DNA of 64,000 nucleotides from Dickeya chrysanthemi NCPPB 402 (lineage in GTDB: Bacteria; Pseudomonadota; Gammaproteobacteria; Enterobacterales; Enterobacteriaceae), in the NCBI RefSeq assembly GCF_000406105.1, contig NZ_CM001974.1:242300-306299 (forward strand), in the 5' to 3' direction. This document shows positions 48,063 to 56,455 of the stretch, piece by piece (position 1 is the first letter of the stretch; every line of letters starts with the position of its first letter). The notes beneath the pieces are model-generated. The model was not told the origin of the DNA. It worked only from the letters and a program-made list of their open reading frames with translations, and did not search any database. The position numbers and the translations under genes are program-made.

Positions 48063-48096
48063 CACCCGCTTAATAATATGCACCCGCTTAATAATA
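48063..48096. repeat. Tandem duplication at the nfuA stop
   Basis: CACCCGCTTAATAATA occurs at 48063-48078 and 48081-48096 (period 18). The nfuA stop codon is in the right copy, so the left copy is a non-coding duplicate of the gene's last bases. Confidence 0.8.
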
Positions 48097-48663
48097 GGAG
48101 TGCTCGCCGCGCTGGTGTTCGGTCAGGTCGCGAACCCCTTTCAGTTCCGGGAATTTCTGCAGCAATTCTTTCTCGATGCCTTCCTTCAGCGTGTAATCCA
48201 CCATGGAACAGCCGTTGCAGCCGCCGCCAAACTGCAAAATGGCGTAGCCTTCTTCGGTGATTTCCATCAGCGTTACACGGCCGCCATGGCCAGCCAGTTG
48301 CGGGTTAATCTGCGATTGCAGCACATACTCCACGCGCTCCATCAGCGGCGCATCATCGCCGACTTTACGCATCTTGGCGTTCGGTGCTTTTAAGGTCAGT
48401 TGGGAGCCCAGTTGGTCGGCTACGAAGTCGATCTCGGCCTCTTCCAGATACGGCGCACTGAGTTCATCCACATACGCGGACAGTTTTTCAAACTTCAGCT
48501 CGGTATCGTTCGGCTCGACGGCATCGGGCGGGCAGTAGGACACCCCACACTCGGCGTTCGGTGTGCCGGGATTGATAACGAAGACACGAATCTGGGTGCC
48601 TTCCTCCTGTTTTGCCAGCAGTTTGGCAAAATGCTCCTGAGCAGCGTCGGTAATACGAATCAT
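48088..48663 (-). CDS. nfuA: Fe/S biogenesis protein NfuA
   Basis: Iron-sulfur carrier that delivers 4Fe-4S clusters to targets under oxidative stress and iron limitation. An N-terminal degenerate A-type domain (starting [20 protein letters not shown]) is fused to a C-terminal Nfu domain with CxxC at Cys149/Cys152 ([10 protein letters not shown]). It has 191 residues, exactly the E. coli length. An 18-bp-period tandem duplication surrounds its stop codon. It is convergent with malQ; gntX lies upstream on the same strand, 56 bases away. Confidence 0.96.
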   Translation of the reverse strand: MIRITDAAQEHFAKLLAKQEEGTQIRVFVINPGTPNAECGVSYCPPDAVEPNDTELKFEKLSAYVDELSAPYLEEAEIDFVADQLGSQLTLKAPNAKMRKVGDDAPLMERVEYVLQSQINPQLAGHGGRVTLMEITEEGYAILQFGGGCNGCSMVDYTLKEGIEKELLQKFPELKGVRDLTEHQRGEHSYY

Positions 48664-48719
48664 AATGTTAACTCAATAGTTGACTACGCTAGTTGGTTAT
48701 AATACGCCCATCCCGGCGG

Positions 48720-49439
48720 TTACGACAAGGTGCGGCATACACACCATACCTGAACCTGCTGCGCACCGGCATGCAACAATGTGCGGCTGACCTCTGCCGC
48801 CGTGCTGCCGGTGGTCACCACATCGTCCAGCAATACTAACCGTTTGCCGACGACGCGCTGGCTGATGACATCTTGTCGGCATCGGAACGCACCGCGCAGA
48901 TTGCGACGCCGCAAACGGGCCCCCAGCGATTGCTGGGGAATGGTATGACGCACGCGAATCAGGGTATCAGGGTGATAGGCGCAGCCCAGCCAGTGCGCCA
49001 GTTGGCGCGCCAGCAGATCGGTTTGATTGAACCCCCGGCGCCAGTGACGCCGGCGGTGTAGCGGAACGGTGACGATGGCATCAGGGCGGGGATACGCCTC
49101 GGGCAGTGTTAGCGTCGTCTCCCGGCGGCGTGCCAGCCATTGCAGTAATAGCAACCGCGCCAGTGCCGGAGCCAGTTCGGTGCGCCTCTGAAATTTGATG
49201 CGCCTGACGAGCGTATTAAGCGGCGGCTGGTAGTCGCTGACAAACAGCAACGACTGCCACGGCGGCGGCTGTTGCAGGCAGCGCCCGCACGGCAGGACGT
49301 TGGATGCCGAAGGCAATCCGCAGCGTGGGCAACAGGTCGGTGGTGGGGGCAGATGACGGCGGCAGTGACTGCAAATTCCGTGATGACTATGATAGAGCGG
49401 CTGCTGGCAGAGCCAGCACTGTGCCATGATCGTCAACAT
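48720..49439 (-). CDS. gntX: GntX/ComF-family protein (DNA utilisation)
   Basis: ComF-type phosphoribosyltransferase-like protein; the E. coli orthologue is needed for use of DNA as carbon source. The N-terminal zinc-ribbon cysteines are Cys8, Cys11, Cys23 and Cys26 (CWLC ... CSHC), with further CCPRCG and PCGRC. The PRPP-binding motif is VLLDDVVTTGST. It has 239 residues. The ATG at 49439 gives MLTIMAQCWLC, the family start; the frame is open about 13 codons further. It is divergent from bioH with a 78-base spacer, as in E. coli. Confidence 0.9.
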   Translation of the reverse strand: MLTIMAQCWLCQQPLYHSHHGICSHCRRHLPPPPTCCPRCGLPSASNVLPCGRCLQQPPPWQSLLFVSDYQPPLNTLVRRIKFQRRTELAPALARLLLLQWLARRRETTLTLPEAYPRPDAIVTVPLHRRRHWRRGFNQTDLLARQLAHWLGCAYHPDTLIRVRHTIPQQSLGARLRRRNLRGAFRCRQDVISQRVVGKRLVLLDDVVTTGSTAAEVSRTLLHAGAQQVQVWCVCRTLS

Positions 49440-49517
49440 TGTCTCGTTCCCTGAGTCATCAGGCTGCGCGGGCGGCATGGCCTGAACTATTCACTTCTGA
49501 CGAGGACACAATAACTG

Positions 49518-50297
49518 ATGGAATCATTGCACTGGCACACGCAAGGAGAAGGCACATGCGAACTTGTGATGCTGCATGGCTGGGGAATGAATTCGAAAGT
49601 GTGGAACAGCATCGTTATGCGGCTGGCTCCGCATTTCCGGCTGCATTGTGTGGATTTACCGGGTTACGGTCAGAGTCAGGGGTTTCCCGCTATGTCGCTG
49701 GAGGCGATGACCGAGACGGTGCTGGCGGGCGCACCAGCGCGAGCAGTCTGGCTGGGGTGGTCGCTGGGTGGACTGGTCGCAAGCCTGGCAGCTATCCGTG
49801 CGCCAGAACGGGTCAGTGCGCTGATTACCGTGGCCTCTTCACCCCGCTTTGAGGCTGCAGATGAATGGCCCGGTATCAAACCGCTGGTGCTGTCCGGTTT
49901 TCAGCAACTACTGAGCGAGGATTTTTCCGGTACTATCGAGCGGTTTCTGGCGCTGCAGACGTTGGGCACCGAAAGCGCCAGAAAAGACGCGCGTTTATTG
50001 AAGGCCGTCGTCACGACGCAACCGTCGCCGACAGTGGAAGTACTGGATGGCGGGCTGGAGATTCTACGTCAGGTGGATTTACGTCAGGAACTGGCCGGGC
50101 TGACGACGCCATTCCTGCGCCTGTACGGCGCGCTGGACGGGCTGGTGCCGCGTAAAGTTGCCGCGCTGATGGACGAACAGTACCCGCACTCCACTTCGGT
50201 CGTGATACCGAAAGCGGCCCACGCACCGTTTATCTCCCATCCGGAGGTGTTTACGGAGCATGTGGTGGGGTTTGTGGCAGAAAATCGGTTGGTGTAG
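49518..50297 (+). CDS. bioH: Pimeloyl-ACP methyl ester carboxylesterase BioH
   Basis: Alpha/beta-hydrolase removing the methyl group from pimeloyl-ACP methyl ester, which ends the chain-building part of biotin synthesis. The nucleophile is Ser82 in [12 protein letters not shown]; the oxyanion region is [12 protein letters not shown]; the acid lies in [11 protein letters not shown] and the His in [12 protein letters not shown]. It has 259 residues (E. coli 256). An ERIC repeat begins 96 bases after its stop, followed by the hcp module; in E. coli the next conserved genes would lead to feoABC. Confidence 0.94.
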   Translation: MESLHWHTQGEGTCELVMLHGWGMNSKVWNSIVMRLAPHFRLHCVDLPGYGQSQGFPAMSLEAMTETVLAGAPARAVWLGWSLGGLVASLAAIRAPERVSALITVASSPRFEAADEWPGIKPLVLSGFQQLLSEDFSGTIERFLALQTLGTESARKDARLLKAVVTTQPSPTVEVLDGGLEILRQVDLRQELAGLTTPFLRLYGALDGLVPRKVAALMDEQYPHSTSVVIPKAAHAPFISHPEVFTEHVVGFVAENRLV

Positions 50298-50392
50298 TCG
50301 ATTCATGGGCGTGGTTTATCGAAATGCGAGGATTATGATACAAGGATCTCGGCGATTCGGTTGCTGTATTTAAATCAGCTCAATGTAATGTT

Positions 50393-50519
50393 TATACCCG
50401 TCATACTTCAAGTTGCAGGTGTGTTGGCTTTCCTCGCTCACCCCAGTCACTTACTTGAGTAAGCTCCTGGAGATTCGCTGCGTCGCCGCCTTCCTGCAAC
50501 TCGAATTATTTAGGGTATA
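50393..50519. repeat. ERIC repeat 4 (127 bp)
   Basis: Exactly 127 bp from TATACCC to GGGTATA with core CTCACCCCAGTCACTTACTT. It lies between bioH and hcp and is oriented like ERIC 1-3. Confidence 0.92.
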
Positions 50520-50581
50520 TAATGCTAGTTTTAAAAGAAAGTATTACACGTGGATGATTGAATAGAGAAAGGGATGTAAAA

Positions 50582-51064
50582 ATGTCATATCTTATTTATC
50601 TAACTTTGGAAGGCGATCAGCAGGGATTAATTTCTTCTGGCTGTTCTACTATAGATTCTATCGGTAATCGTTATCAGTCTGGACATGAAGATCAGATACA
50701 GGTATTAGGATTGAACCATACGATAACACGAGATGATAATGTTGCTCATCATCCGATACAATTAGTAAAGCCTATAGATAAATCTTCTCCGTTGTTAGGT
50801 GTATCTATTACCTCAAATGAAAAATTAACGGCAAATTTTTTCTTCTATAGAACGAATTCGGCTGGGAAGTTGGAGGTTTTTTATGAACTAACATTGGCTG
50901 ATGCCAGAGTCATATCTGTATCATCATCATATCCACACTCTATAAACAATATAGAATCAATCCCTTATGAAGAGGTTATGCTTAAATATAAAAGCATATC
51001 TTGGTCGCATAAAGCTGCCGGTACATCTGGTTATAGTATCTGGCATGATGGAATTAACGAATAG
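50582..51064 (+). CDS. hcp: Hcp-family type VI secretion tube protein (orphan)
   Basis: 160-residue Hcp-type protein. Hcp hexamers stack into the inner tube of the type VI secretion system and carry effectors. Typical features are the start MSYLIYLTLEGDQQGLIS, GHEDQIQVLGLNHTI, the loop HHPIQLVKPIDKSSPLLGVS and EVMLKYKSISWSHKAAG. GGGATG-type sequence precedes the ATG at 50582; a start at 50558 is possible. No other structural T6SS gene (tss, vgrG, clpV) is in the window, so this is an orphan copy probably serving a system elsewhere. It is AT-rich compared with bioH and tex. It is bracketed by an ERIC on the left and an inverted ERIC end on the right, and converges on two small genes. Confidence 0.86.
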   Translation: MSYLIYLTLEGDQQGLISSGCSTIDSIGNRYQSGHEDQIQVLGLNHTITRDDNVAHHPIQLVKPIDKSSPLLGVSITSNEKLTANFFFYRTNSAGKLEVFYELTLADARVISVSSSYPHSINNIESIPYEEVMLKYKSISWSHKAAGTSGYSIWHDGINE

Positions 51065-51082
51065 ATTAATTTTTATTTCCAA

Positions 51083-51152
51083 TAACCTCCGAAGGTTATA
51101 CCTTGGATTAAAACTTGAAGTGCGACGGGTATAATATTCACTTCGGAGGTTA
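51083..51152. repeat. 12-bp inverted repeat enclosing an ERIC end
   Basis: TAACCTCCGAAG (51083-51094) and CTTCGGAGGTTA (51141-51152) are exact complements separated by 46 bases. The spacer contains an isolated ERIC end at 51112-51133 (complement TATACCCGTCGCACTTCAAG). The right arm includes the stop codon of the DUF1493 gene. It may act as a shared terminator for the convergent genes. Confidence 0.7.
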
Positions 51153-51485
51153 ATCATAAAGCCAATACCCTAATTTTTCGGATTCTATAAGCATTGCTAC
51201 ATATAATTTTTTTAATTCTGGTTTTTCAATTTTTTTAAATGGGTTTAAAAGAGAAATTAAACTATGGTCTGAATAATCGTAATAATAATTTTTTATATTA
51301 AAGTTGCCTGGGTTGACTTTGAACTCCTTAAAGAATTCAGACATCAATGCTTGTATTTCATCATCATCAAAATCAAATTCTGAGTTTATTATAGTTTCCT
51401 CTGTTATTTTTTTTTGATATGGGGTTATTGAAAATCCAGCGTGCCTCTCAACCAGGTTTATTATTTTATTCTTATTAATTTCCAT
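51150..51485 (-). CDS. DUF1493-family protein
   Basis: 111-residue acidic protein of the DUF1493 family; function not established. The central segment EFDFDDDEIQALMSEFFKEF followed by KVNPGNFNIKNYYYDY matches the family pattern, which has an acyl-carrier-protein-like helical look but no phosphopantetheine DSL serine. GAGGA precedes the ATG. Its start overlaps the end of the upstream STM2901-family gene by 11 bases, so the two are co-translated. Their position opposite an orphan hcp suggests an effector-accessory or immunity role, which is inference only. Confidence 0.72.
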   Translation of the reverse strand: MEINKNKIINLVERHAGFSITPYQKKITEETIINSEFDFDDDEIQALMSEFFKEFKVNPGNFNIKNYYYDYSDHSLISLLNPFKKIEKPELKKLYVAMLIESEKLGYWLYD

Positions 51486-51936
51486 ATAGTTTATCCTCTC
51501 CTCTGGCTATTTGGTTGTAATGTCGAACAGTATTGTAGGATATGGTGCTTACATCACAAATTAATATAGCCCAGCCTAAAACAGGTATTGTTCTGCCAAC
51601 AAACGTCCCTAAATTCCTGACAAACCTTATCTTTAATCCTTGTATTGGACCTCCGATAATCGTTGGTAAGGATATTCCCATTGGGATTTTTGTTTTTTTG
51701 AATATCCGCCTTGAATATATGCTAGATAATGATGTTCCCTTTATTGCACCAGACGGTTTTCTTCTTGTATCTTGATCGTTTCTCCCTAAAAGAATCATAC
51801 TCATCGCGAGAGCGTCGTCGATGCCAAAGTGTTTCATGGTCTCATTAACCATAATCCAGAAGAATAATTCTCCTGCGCTTAAATTTATCATCCCATTGTA
51901 AAAATATGTTCCACCTATTTCTTCCACTGTATCCAT
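51475..51936 (-). CDS. STM2901-family membrane-associated protein
   Basis: 153 residues resembling the STM2901 family (named after a Salmonella protein). Recognisable parts are the start MDTVEEIGGTYFYNGMINLS, AGELFFWIMVNETM, the middle GAIKGTSLSSIYSRR and the hydrophobic glycine-rich stretch NLGTFVGRTIPVLGWAILIC, probably membrane-inserting. AAGGGA precedes the ATG. Function is not known; members are often found beside Hcp/VgrG-type genes and DUF1493 proteins (recalled association, not checked). It overlaps the DUF1493 gene by 11 bases. AT-rich composition marks the pair as acquired. Confidence 0.68.
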   Translation of the reverse strand: MDTVEEIGGTYFYNGMINLSAGELFFWIMVNETMKHFGIDDALAMSMILLGRNDQDTRRKPSGAIKGTSLSSIYSRRIFKKTKIPMGISLPTIIGGPIQGLKIRFVRNLGTFVGRTIPVLGWAILICDVSTISYNTVRHYNQIARGEDKLYGN

Positions 51937-52053
51937 GTGTAATTCCCTTTTGAGGTGTTTGAAGTGATTTTTATACAGTTAGCCTCAATGAGGATTGTTG
52001 TATTTCAGCATAGGTACATCATTCAGGCATGACTCGCCAGTCACTGCTTCTAA

Positions 52054-52093
52054 TTTCTAAATACAGGGTTCAGGCTATCGAGCCTGAACCCTG
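52054..52093 (-). terminator. tex terminator
   Basis: CAGGGTTCAGGC (52064-52075), loop TATCGA, GCCTGAACCCTG (52082-52093): a perfect 12-base stem starting 11 bases after the tex stop. In the minus direction it is followed by TATTTAG. Confidence 0.82.
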
Positions 52094-52103
52094 CCAAGGG
52101 CTA

Positions 52104-54440
52104 TTACCGTTTATTAAACGCCGCCGCCAGTGCGTCGCTCATGGCGCTGTTGCCGGCCGGGGTGCTGCTGGCCTGGCGCGGGCGCGCTTTGTTGCCGGCC
52201 TGGGCCGGGCGCGATGGATTGCCGTTGTCGCGTTCGCGTCCGCTGCCGCGACGGCTGTTGCCTTCGCCCGGTTGTTCGTCCAGCCGCATAGTCAGCGCGA
52301 TACGCTTGCGTTGCAGGTCGACCTCCAGCACTTTCACCTTCACGATGTCACCGGCTTTCACCACCTGATGCGGGTCTTCCACGAAGCGATCGGACAGCGA
52401 AGAGATGTGCACCAGCCCATCCTGATGTACGCCGATATCCACAAACGCGCCGAAGTTGGTGACGTTGGTGACGGCGCCTTCCAGAATCATACCCGGCGTC
52501 AGGTCGTTGAGGGTTTCCACCCCGTCGGCGAAGCTGGCGGTTTTGAATTCCGGACGCGGGTCGCGGCCCGGTTTTTCCAGCTCTTTGATGATGTCGGTCA
52601 CCGTCGGCACCCCGAAGCGCTCGTCGGTAAAGCTGGCTGGCTTCAGGCTGCGCAGCGAGCCTGCGTTACCCATCAGATCCTGCAGTTTCTGCTCAGTTGC
52701 CGCCAGAATCCGTTCTACCACCGGGTAGGCTTCCGGGTGAACGGTGGAGGCATCGAGCGGGTTGTCGCCGTGGTTAATACGCAGGAAGCCGGCGCATTGC
52801 TCGAAGGCTTTCGGGCCGAGGCGGCTGACTTTAAGCAACTGGTCGCGGTTGTTGAAGCGGCCGTTTTCGTCACGCCAACTGACGATGTTCTGCGCCATTA
52901 ATCGGGTGAGGCCCGCCACGCGGGTCAGCAACGGCACCGACGCGGTGTTGAGATCGACGCCGACGGCGTTCACGCAGTCTTCCACCACCGCATCCAGTTT
53001 CTTCGCCAGTTGGGTCTGGCTGACGTCATGCTGATATTGGCCGACGCCGATGGATTTCGGGTCGATCTTGACCAGTTCGGACAGCGGGTCTTGCAGGCGG
53101 CGAGCGATGGAGACTGCACCACGCAGCGACACGTCCAGACTCGGGAACTCCAGCGCCGCCAGTTCCGAGGCGGAATAGACCGATGCGCCCGCTTCGCTGA
53201 CGATCACCTTCTGCGCTTTGACGTCCGGGAACTGCTTCTGGGTATCGAGGAAGAAGCGCTCGGTTTCACGCGACGCGGTGCCGTTGCCGATGGCGACCAG
53301 CTCCACCTGATGTTTGATGCACAATGCCGCGACAATGGCGGCGGCTTTGGCGGCCTGACCGGTGTGCGGATAAATAGTGTCGGTTGCCACCAGCTTGCCG
53401 GTCGCGTCCACCACCGCCACTTTCACGCCGGTGCGCAGGCCCGGATCCAATCCCATGGTGGCGCGCATACCGGCGGGCGCGGCCATCAGCAGGTCGTGCA
53501 GGTTGCGGGCGAATACGTTGATGGCTTCATCTTCGGCTTTTTCACGCACGCTGCCCATTAACTCGGTTTCCAGATGCAGCAGCACCTTGATGCGCCAGGT
53601 CCAGTTCACCACCGCGCGTCGCCAGCTGTCTGCTGGTGCATTACCAAGGCGTAGACCCAGGTGGTCGATGATGATGTGCTCGCCGTGGCTCTCTTTGGGC
53701 GGTTCGTCGAACTGTGGGTCAGCATTCAGCGACAGTTGCAACACGCCTTCGTTACGGCCGCGGAACATCGCCAGCGCCCGGTGCGACGGCACCTGTGACA
53801 GCGGTTCGTGGTGGTCGAAGTAGTCGCGGAATTTCGCGCCGTCTTCCTCTTTGCCTTCCACCACGCGGGACACCAGATGGGCGTTTTTCCACAGATAATC
53901 ACGTACCTTGCCCAGCAGCGCGGCATCTTCGGCAAAGCGTTCCATCAGAATGTAGCGCGCGCCGTCCAACGCGGCTTTGACGTCGGCCACGCCGTTATCG
54001 GCATTGACGTAAGCTTCGGCCGCCCGTTCCGGTGTTTGCGACGGGTCGCTCCACAGGCTGTCCGCCAGCGGTTCCAGCCCGGCTTCGATGGCGATTTGCC
54101 CGCGGGTGCGGCGTTTCGGTTTGTAGGGCAGGTAGAGGTCTTCCAGCTCGGTTTTACTCAGCGTACCGTTGATGGAAGCCGCCAGCGCATCGGTCAGTTT
54201 GCCCTGTTCTTCAATCGATTTGAGGATGGTCTGGCGGCGTTCTTCCAGCTCGCGCAGGTAAGACAGGCGGCTTTCCAGTTGGCGCAGCTGGGTGTCATCC
54301 AGCCCGCCGGTGACTTCTTTACGGTAGCGAGCGATAAACGGGACCGTGTTGCCCTCGTCCAGCAGCTGAATGGCTGCGCTCACTTGCTCGGTGCGCGCCT
54401 GCAATTCGCTGGCAATAATCTGGCTTAATGCGTTCGTCAT
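52104..54440 (-). CDS. yhgF: Tex/YhgF RNA-binding transcription accessory protein
   Basis: Cytosolic nucleic-acid-binding protein of the Tex family, linked to transcription and stress tolerance. Domains in order: N-terminal helical Tex domain (residues 1-200; [20 protein letters not shown]), YqgF RNase-H-like domain (around 330-460; [20 protein letters not shown]), helix-hairpin-helix pair (about 490-560; [20 protein letters not shown]), and C-terminal S1 domain (about 650-725; [20 protein letters not shown]). It ends in a basic, Pro/Ser/Arg-rich tail. It has 778 residues (E. coli 773). A 12-base-stem terminator follows. In E. coli feoABC would lie on its downstream side; here the hcp module does. 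Confidence 0.95.
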   Translation of the reverse strand: MTNALSQIIASELQARTEQVSAAIQLLDEGNTVPFIARYRKEVTGGLDDTQLRQLESRLSYLRELEERRQTILKSIEEQGKLTDALAASINGTLSKTELEDLYLPYKPKRRTRGQIAIEAGLEPLADSLWSDPSQTPERAAEAYVNADNGVADVKAALDGARYILMERFAEDAALLGKVRDYLWKNAHLVSRVVEGKEEDGAKFRDYFDHHEPLSQVPSHRALAMFRGRNEGVLQLSLNADPQFDEPPKESHGEHIIIDHLGLRLGNAPADSWRRAVVNWTWRIKVLLHLETELMGSVREKAEDEAINVFARNLHDLLMAAPAGMRATMGLDPGLRTGVKVAVVDATGKLVATDTIYPHTGQAAKAAAIVAALCIKHQVELVAIGNGTASRETERFFLDTQKQFPDVKAQKVIVSEAGASVYSASELAALEFPSLDVSLRGAVSIARRLQDPLSELVKIDPKSIGVGQYQHDVSQTQLAKKLDAVVEDCVNAVGVDLNTASVPLLTRVAGLTRLMAQNIVSWRDENGRFNNRDQLLKVSRLGPKAFEQCAGFLRINHGDNPLDASTVHPEAYPVVERILAATEQKLQDLMGNAGSLRSLKPASFTDERFGVPTVTDIIKELEKPGRDPRPEFKTASFADGVETLNDLTPGMILEGAVTNVTNFGAFVDIGVHQDGLVHISSLSDRFVEDPHQVVKAGDIVKVKVLEVDLQRKRIALTMRLDEQPGEGNSRRGSGRERDNGNPSRPAQAGNKARPRQASSTPAGNSAMSDALAAAFNKR

Positions 54441-54591
54441 AGTGTTATCAACAAGATAGTGTAATTAGCGAGATAATGAATGTTGAAAGGATACCTAACT
54501 GGGGGACAGTTATACGGATTGACGGCGTAAAATGCCAGTCAGACAAACGGAGGGTTTGCAGCGGATCGGCCGGCACCGATTCGCCACGGCG

Positions 54592-56301
54592 TTAGGCTTT
54601 ATTGCAAAACGGCTCGATATAACGCTGATAGCGCGAGGGTTTCAGCTGCTGTAAATCCACCAACACCAGCCCATCGACGCAGTTGTTGAAGTCCGGATCG
54701 ACGCCGAAATCGATAAACTGCACGCCGCCCGGCTCGCACAGTTCCGAATACTGCTTGTACAAGGTGGGAATGGAGCATCCGATGTTGCTGAGCATGCTTT
54801 TGAGCCGGGTTAAATCCTGCAGGTAGTCGTCCCCTTCGAATTGCCTGAGCACGTCCGGCAGCGACGCCGGGTAAGGGCGACGCGAGCGGGCCAGCATTTG
54901 GCTGGGGGCAAAGTGTAGTCGGTAAAAGGCAATCAGCAGGTCGCGCGCGGTAGACGGCAATGAGCCTGACAGGGATACCGGGCCGAACAGGTAGCGATAT
55001 TCCGGGTAGCGCGCCAGATACGCGCCGATCCCCAGCCACAGGTAATCCAGGCCGCGTTTTCCCCAGTATTTGGGTTGAATAAAGCTGCGACCCAGTTCAA
55101 TGCCGCTGGCCAGCACCGGCGCCATCTCGTCGCCGTACTGGAACAGGCTGTGGCTGTATAAGCTACTGATGTCTTTTTCCGCCAGCAGCCGTGCCGTCGG
55201 CGCGAACCGATAGGCGCCGACGATTTCGAGTTCACGGTCGTCCCATAGCACCAGATGCAGGTAATCGTCGTCGAAGCTATCAAGATCACGGCGTTTGCCG
55301 GAGCCCTCGCCGACGGCGCGAAACGCGATTTCCCGCAGTCGCCCCAGCTCACGCAAGATCGGCACATAATCCTCGCTGCCACGGCGATAAAGGTAGATTT
55401 TCTTGCCGTCCGGCGTGGTGCCGAGTGTTTCGCAGCTTTCCAGCGCGCGTTTAAGCAACGTCCTCTCTTCCGCTAACGCTATCGGTTTTTCGCCGGGGAA
55501 ACAGCCGGGTTTGCCTTGCCCCAGACGGTAGACATGACGGCGGAAGCGGGCGGCCAGATCGTTGGGCTGCCACTCCCCCTGGCTCCAGGTGGGATAGGGG
55601 ATCTGCGCGCCGATACGAAAACGTAGCCGGTTACCGCGCTGGCGGAACATCTCCCGCACCAGCAACAACGTCGACAACGGTCGGTAAATTAACGAGGAGA
55701 GATAGAACAGGTTACTGTTACGGCCGCTGATGTGAATCGGCACAATCGGCGCGCGCGCTTTGGCCGCCATGCGGATAAAGCCGCTATGCCAGTGACCATC
55801 GCGGATACCTTTCAGGCTCATACGGGAGACTTCACCGGCGGGAAACATGATGATCGCGCCGTCGCCGGCCAAATGTTCCTGAATGGCGGCGAGCTGGTGA
55901 CGTCGGGTACGGTTGCTGAAGTTATCCACGGCGAAAAACAGGTTTTTCAGCGGCCCGATATAGGAAAGCAATTGACTGGCGACGACACGCACATCGGGGC
56001 GCACACTGGCGACGGTGCGCAGCAAAGCGAGTCCGTCCAGCGAACCGATCGGATGGTTGGCGACCAGTATCACCGGTCCCCGACTGGGAATATTTTCCAG
56101 ATCGCCTTCTACCATTTCGCAGTTAAGGTTGAAGTGGTCGAGGATCTGTTCCACCAGATCCAACCCTTTCAGATGAGGATAGCGCTGGGCAAAATCCTGT
56201 ATTTCGGTTTCGAATAGCATCGTGCGCAGAATGGAACGCTGCCACTTCGGCGTGGGACGATGTGGTGCAATATCTTGCAGAATGGTATCCAGGCTGAACA
56301 T
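54592..56301 (-). CDS. olsF: Bifunctional ornithine lipid synthase (OlsF-like)
   Basis: 569-residue fusion of two acyltransferases. The N-terminal half (about 60-260) is a PlsC-like O-acyltransferase with ILVANHPIGSLDGLALL (His83, Asp89, the variant spacing seen in OlsA/hemolysin-like members) and IMFPAGEVSRMS. The C-terminal half (about 290-560) is an OlsB-like GNAT N-acyltransferase with ELEIVGAYRFAPTARLLAEK, ALASGIELGRSF-type sequence and GLDYLWLGIGAYL. This layout matches Serratia OlsF, which makes the phosphorus-free membrane lipid ornithine lipid in one protein. GGAGG precedes the ATG. It lies between tex and an LTA-synthase-like gene, a position empty in E. coli. Assignment is by architecture and remembered family features; activity is not proven. 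Confidence 0.8.
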   Translation of the reverse strand: MFSLDTILQDIAPHRPTPKWQRSILRTMLFETEIQDFAQRYPHLKGLDLVEQILDHFNLNCEMVEGDLENIPSRGPVILVANHPIGSLDGLALLRTVASVRPDVRVVASQLLSYIGPLKNLFFAVDNFSNRTRRHQLAAIQEHLAGDGAIIMFPAGEVSRMSLKGIRDGHWHSGFIRMAAKARAPIVPIHISGRNSNLFYLSSLIYRPLSTLLLVREMFRQRGNRLRFRIGAQIPYPTWSQGEWQPNDLAARFRRHVYRLGQGKPGCFPGEKPIALAEERTLLKRALESCETLGTTPDGKKIYLYRRGSEDYVPILRELGRLREIAFRAVGEGSGKRRDLDSFDDDYLHLVLWDDRELEIVGAYRFAPTARLLAEKDISSLYSHSLFQYGDEMAPVLASGIELGRSFIQPKYWGKRGLDYLWLGIGAYLARYPEYRYLFGPVSLSGSLPSTARDLLIAFYRLHFAPSQMLARSRRPYPASLPDVLRQFEGDDYLQDLTRLKSMLSNIGCSIPTLYKQYSELCEPGGVQFIDFGVDPDFNNCVDGLVLVDLQQLKPSRYQRYIEPFCNKA

Positions 56302-56420
56302 AAATTGACCTCCATAATCACCGTTGCCACGGTAAGGGAGGGAAATGACATCTTTATGTCAAAGCCGGAATAAATTTTTCTGAACGTAACGAATCTGCGC
56401 GCTATGGCGATGATGTGCCG

Positions 56421-56445
56421 GTGCCCGGCCGATTTTGCCGGGCAC
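56421..56445 (-). terminator. Hairpin downstream of the LTA-synthase-like gene
   Basis: GTGCCCGGC (56421-56429), loop CGATTTT, GCCGGGCAC (56437-56445), 11 bases after the stop codon at 56456. A nine-base GC-rich stem; no T-run in the minus direction. Confidence 0.6.
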
Positions 56446-56455
56446 GGTTGAACGA

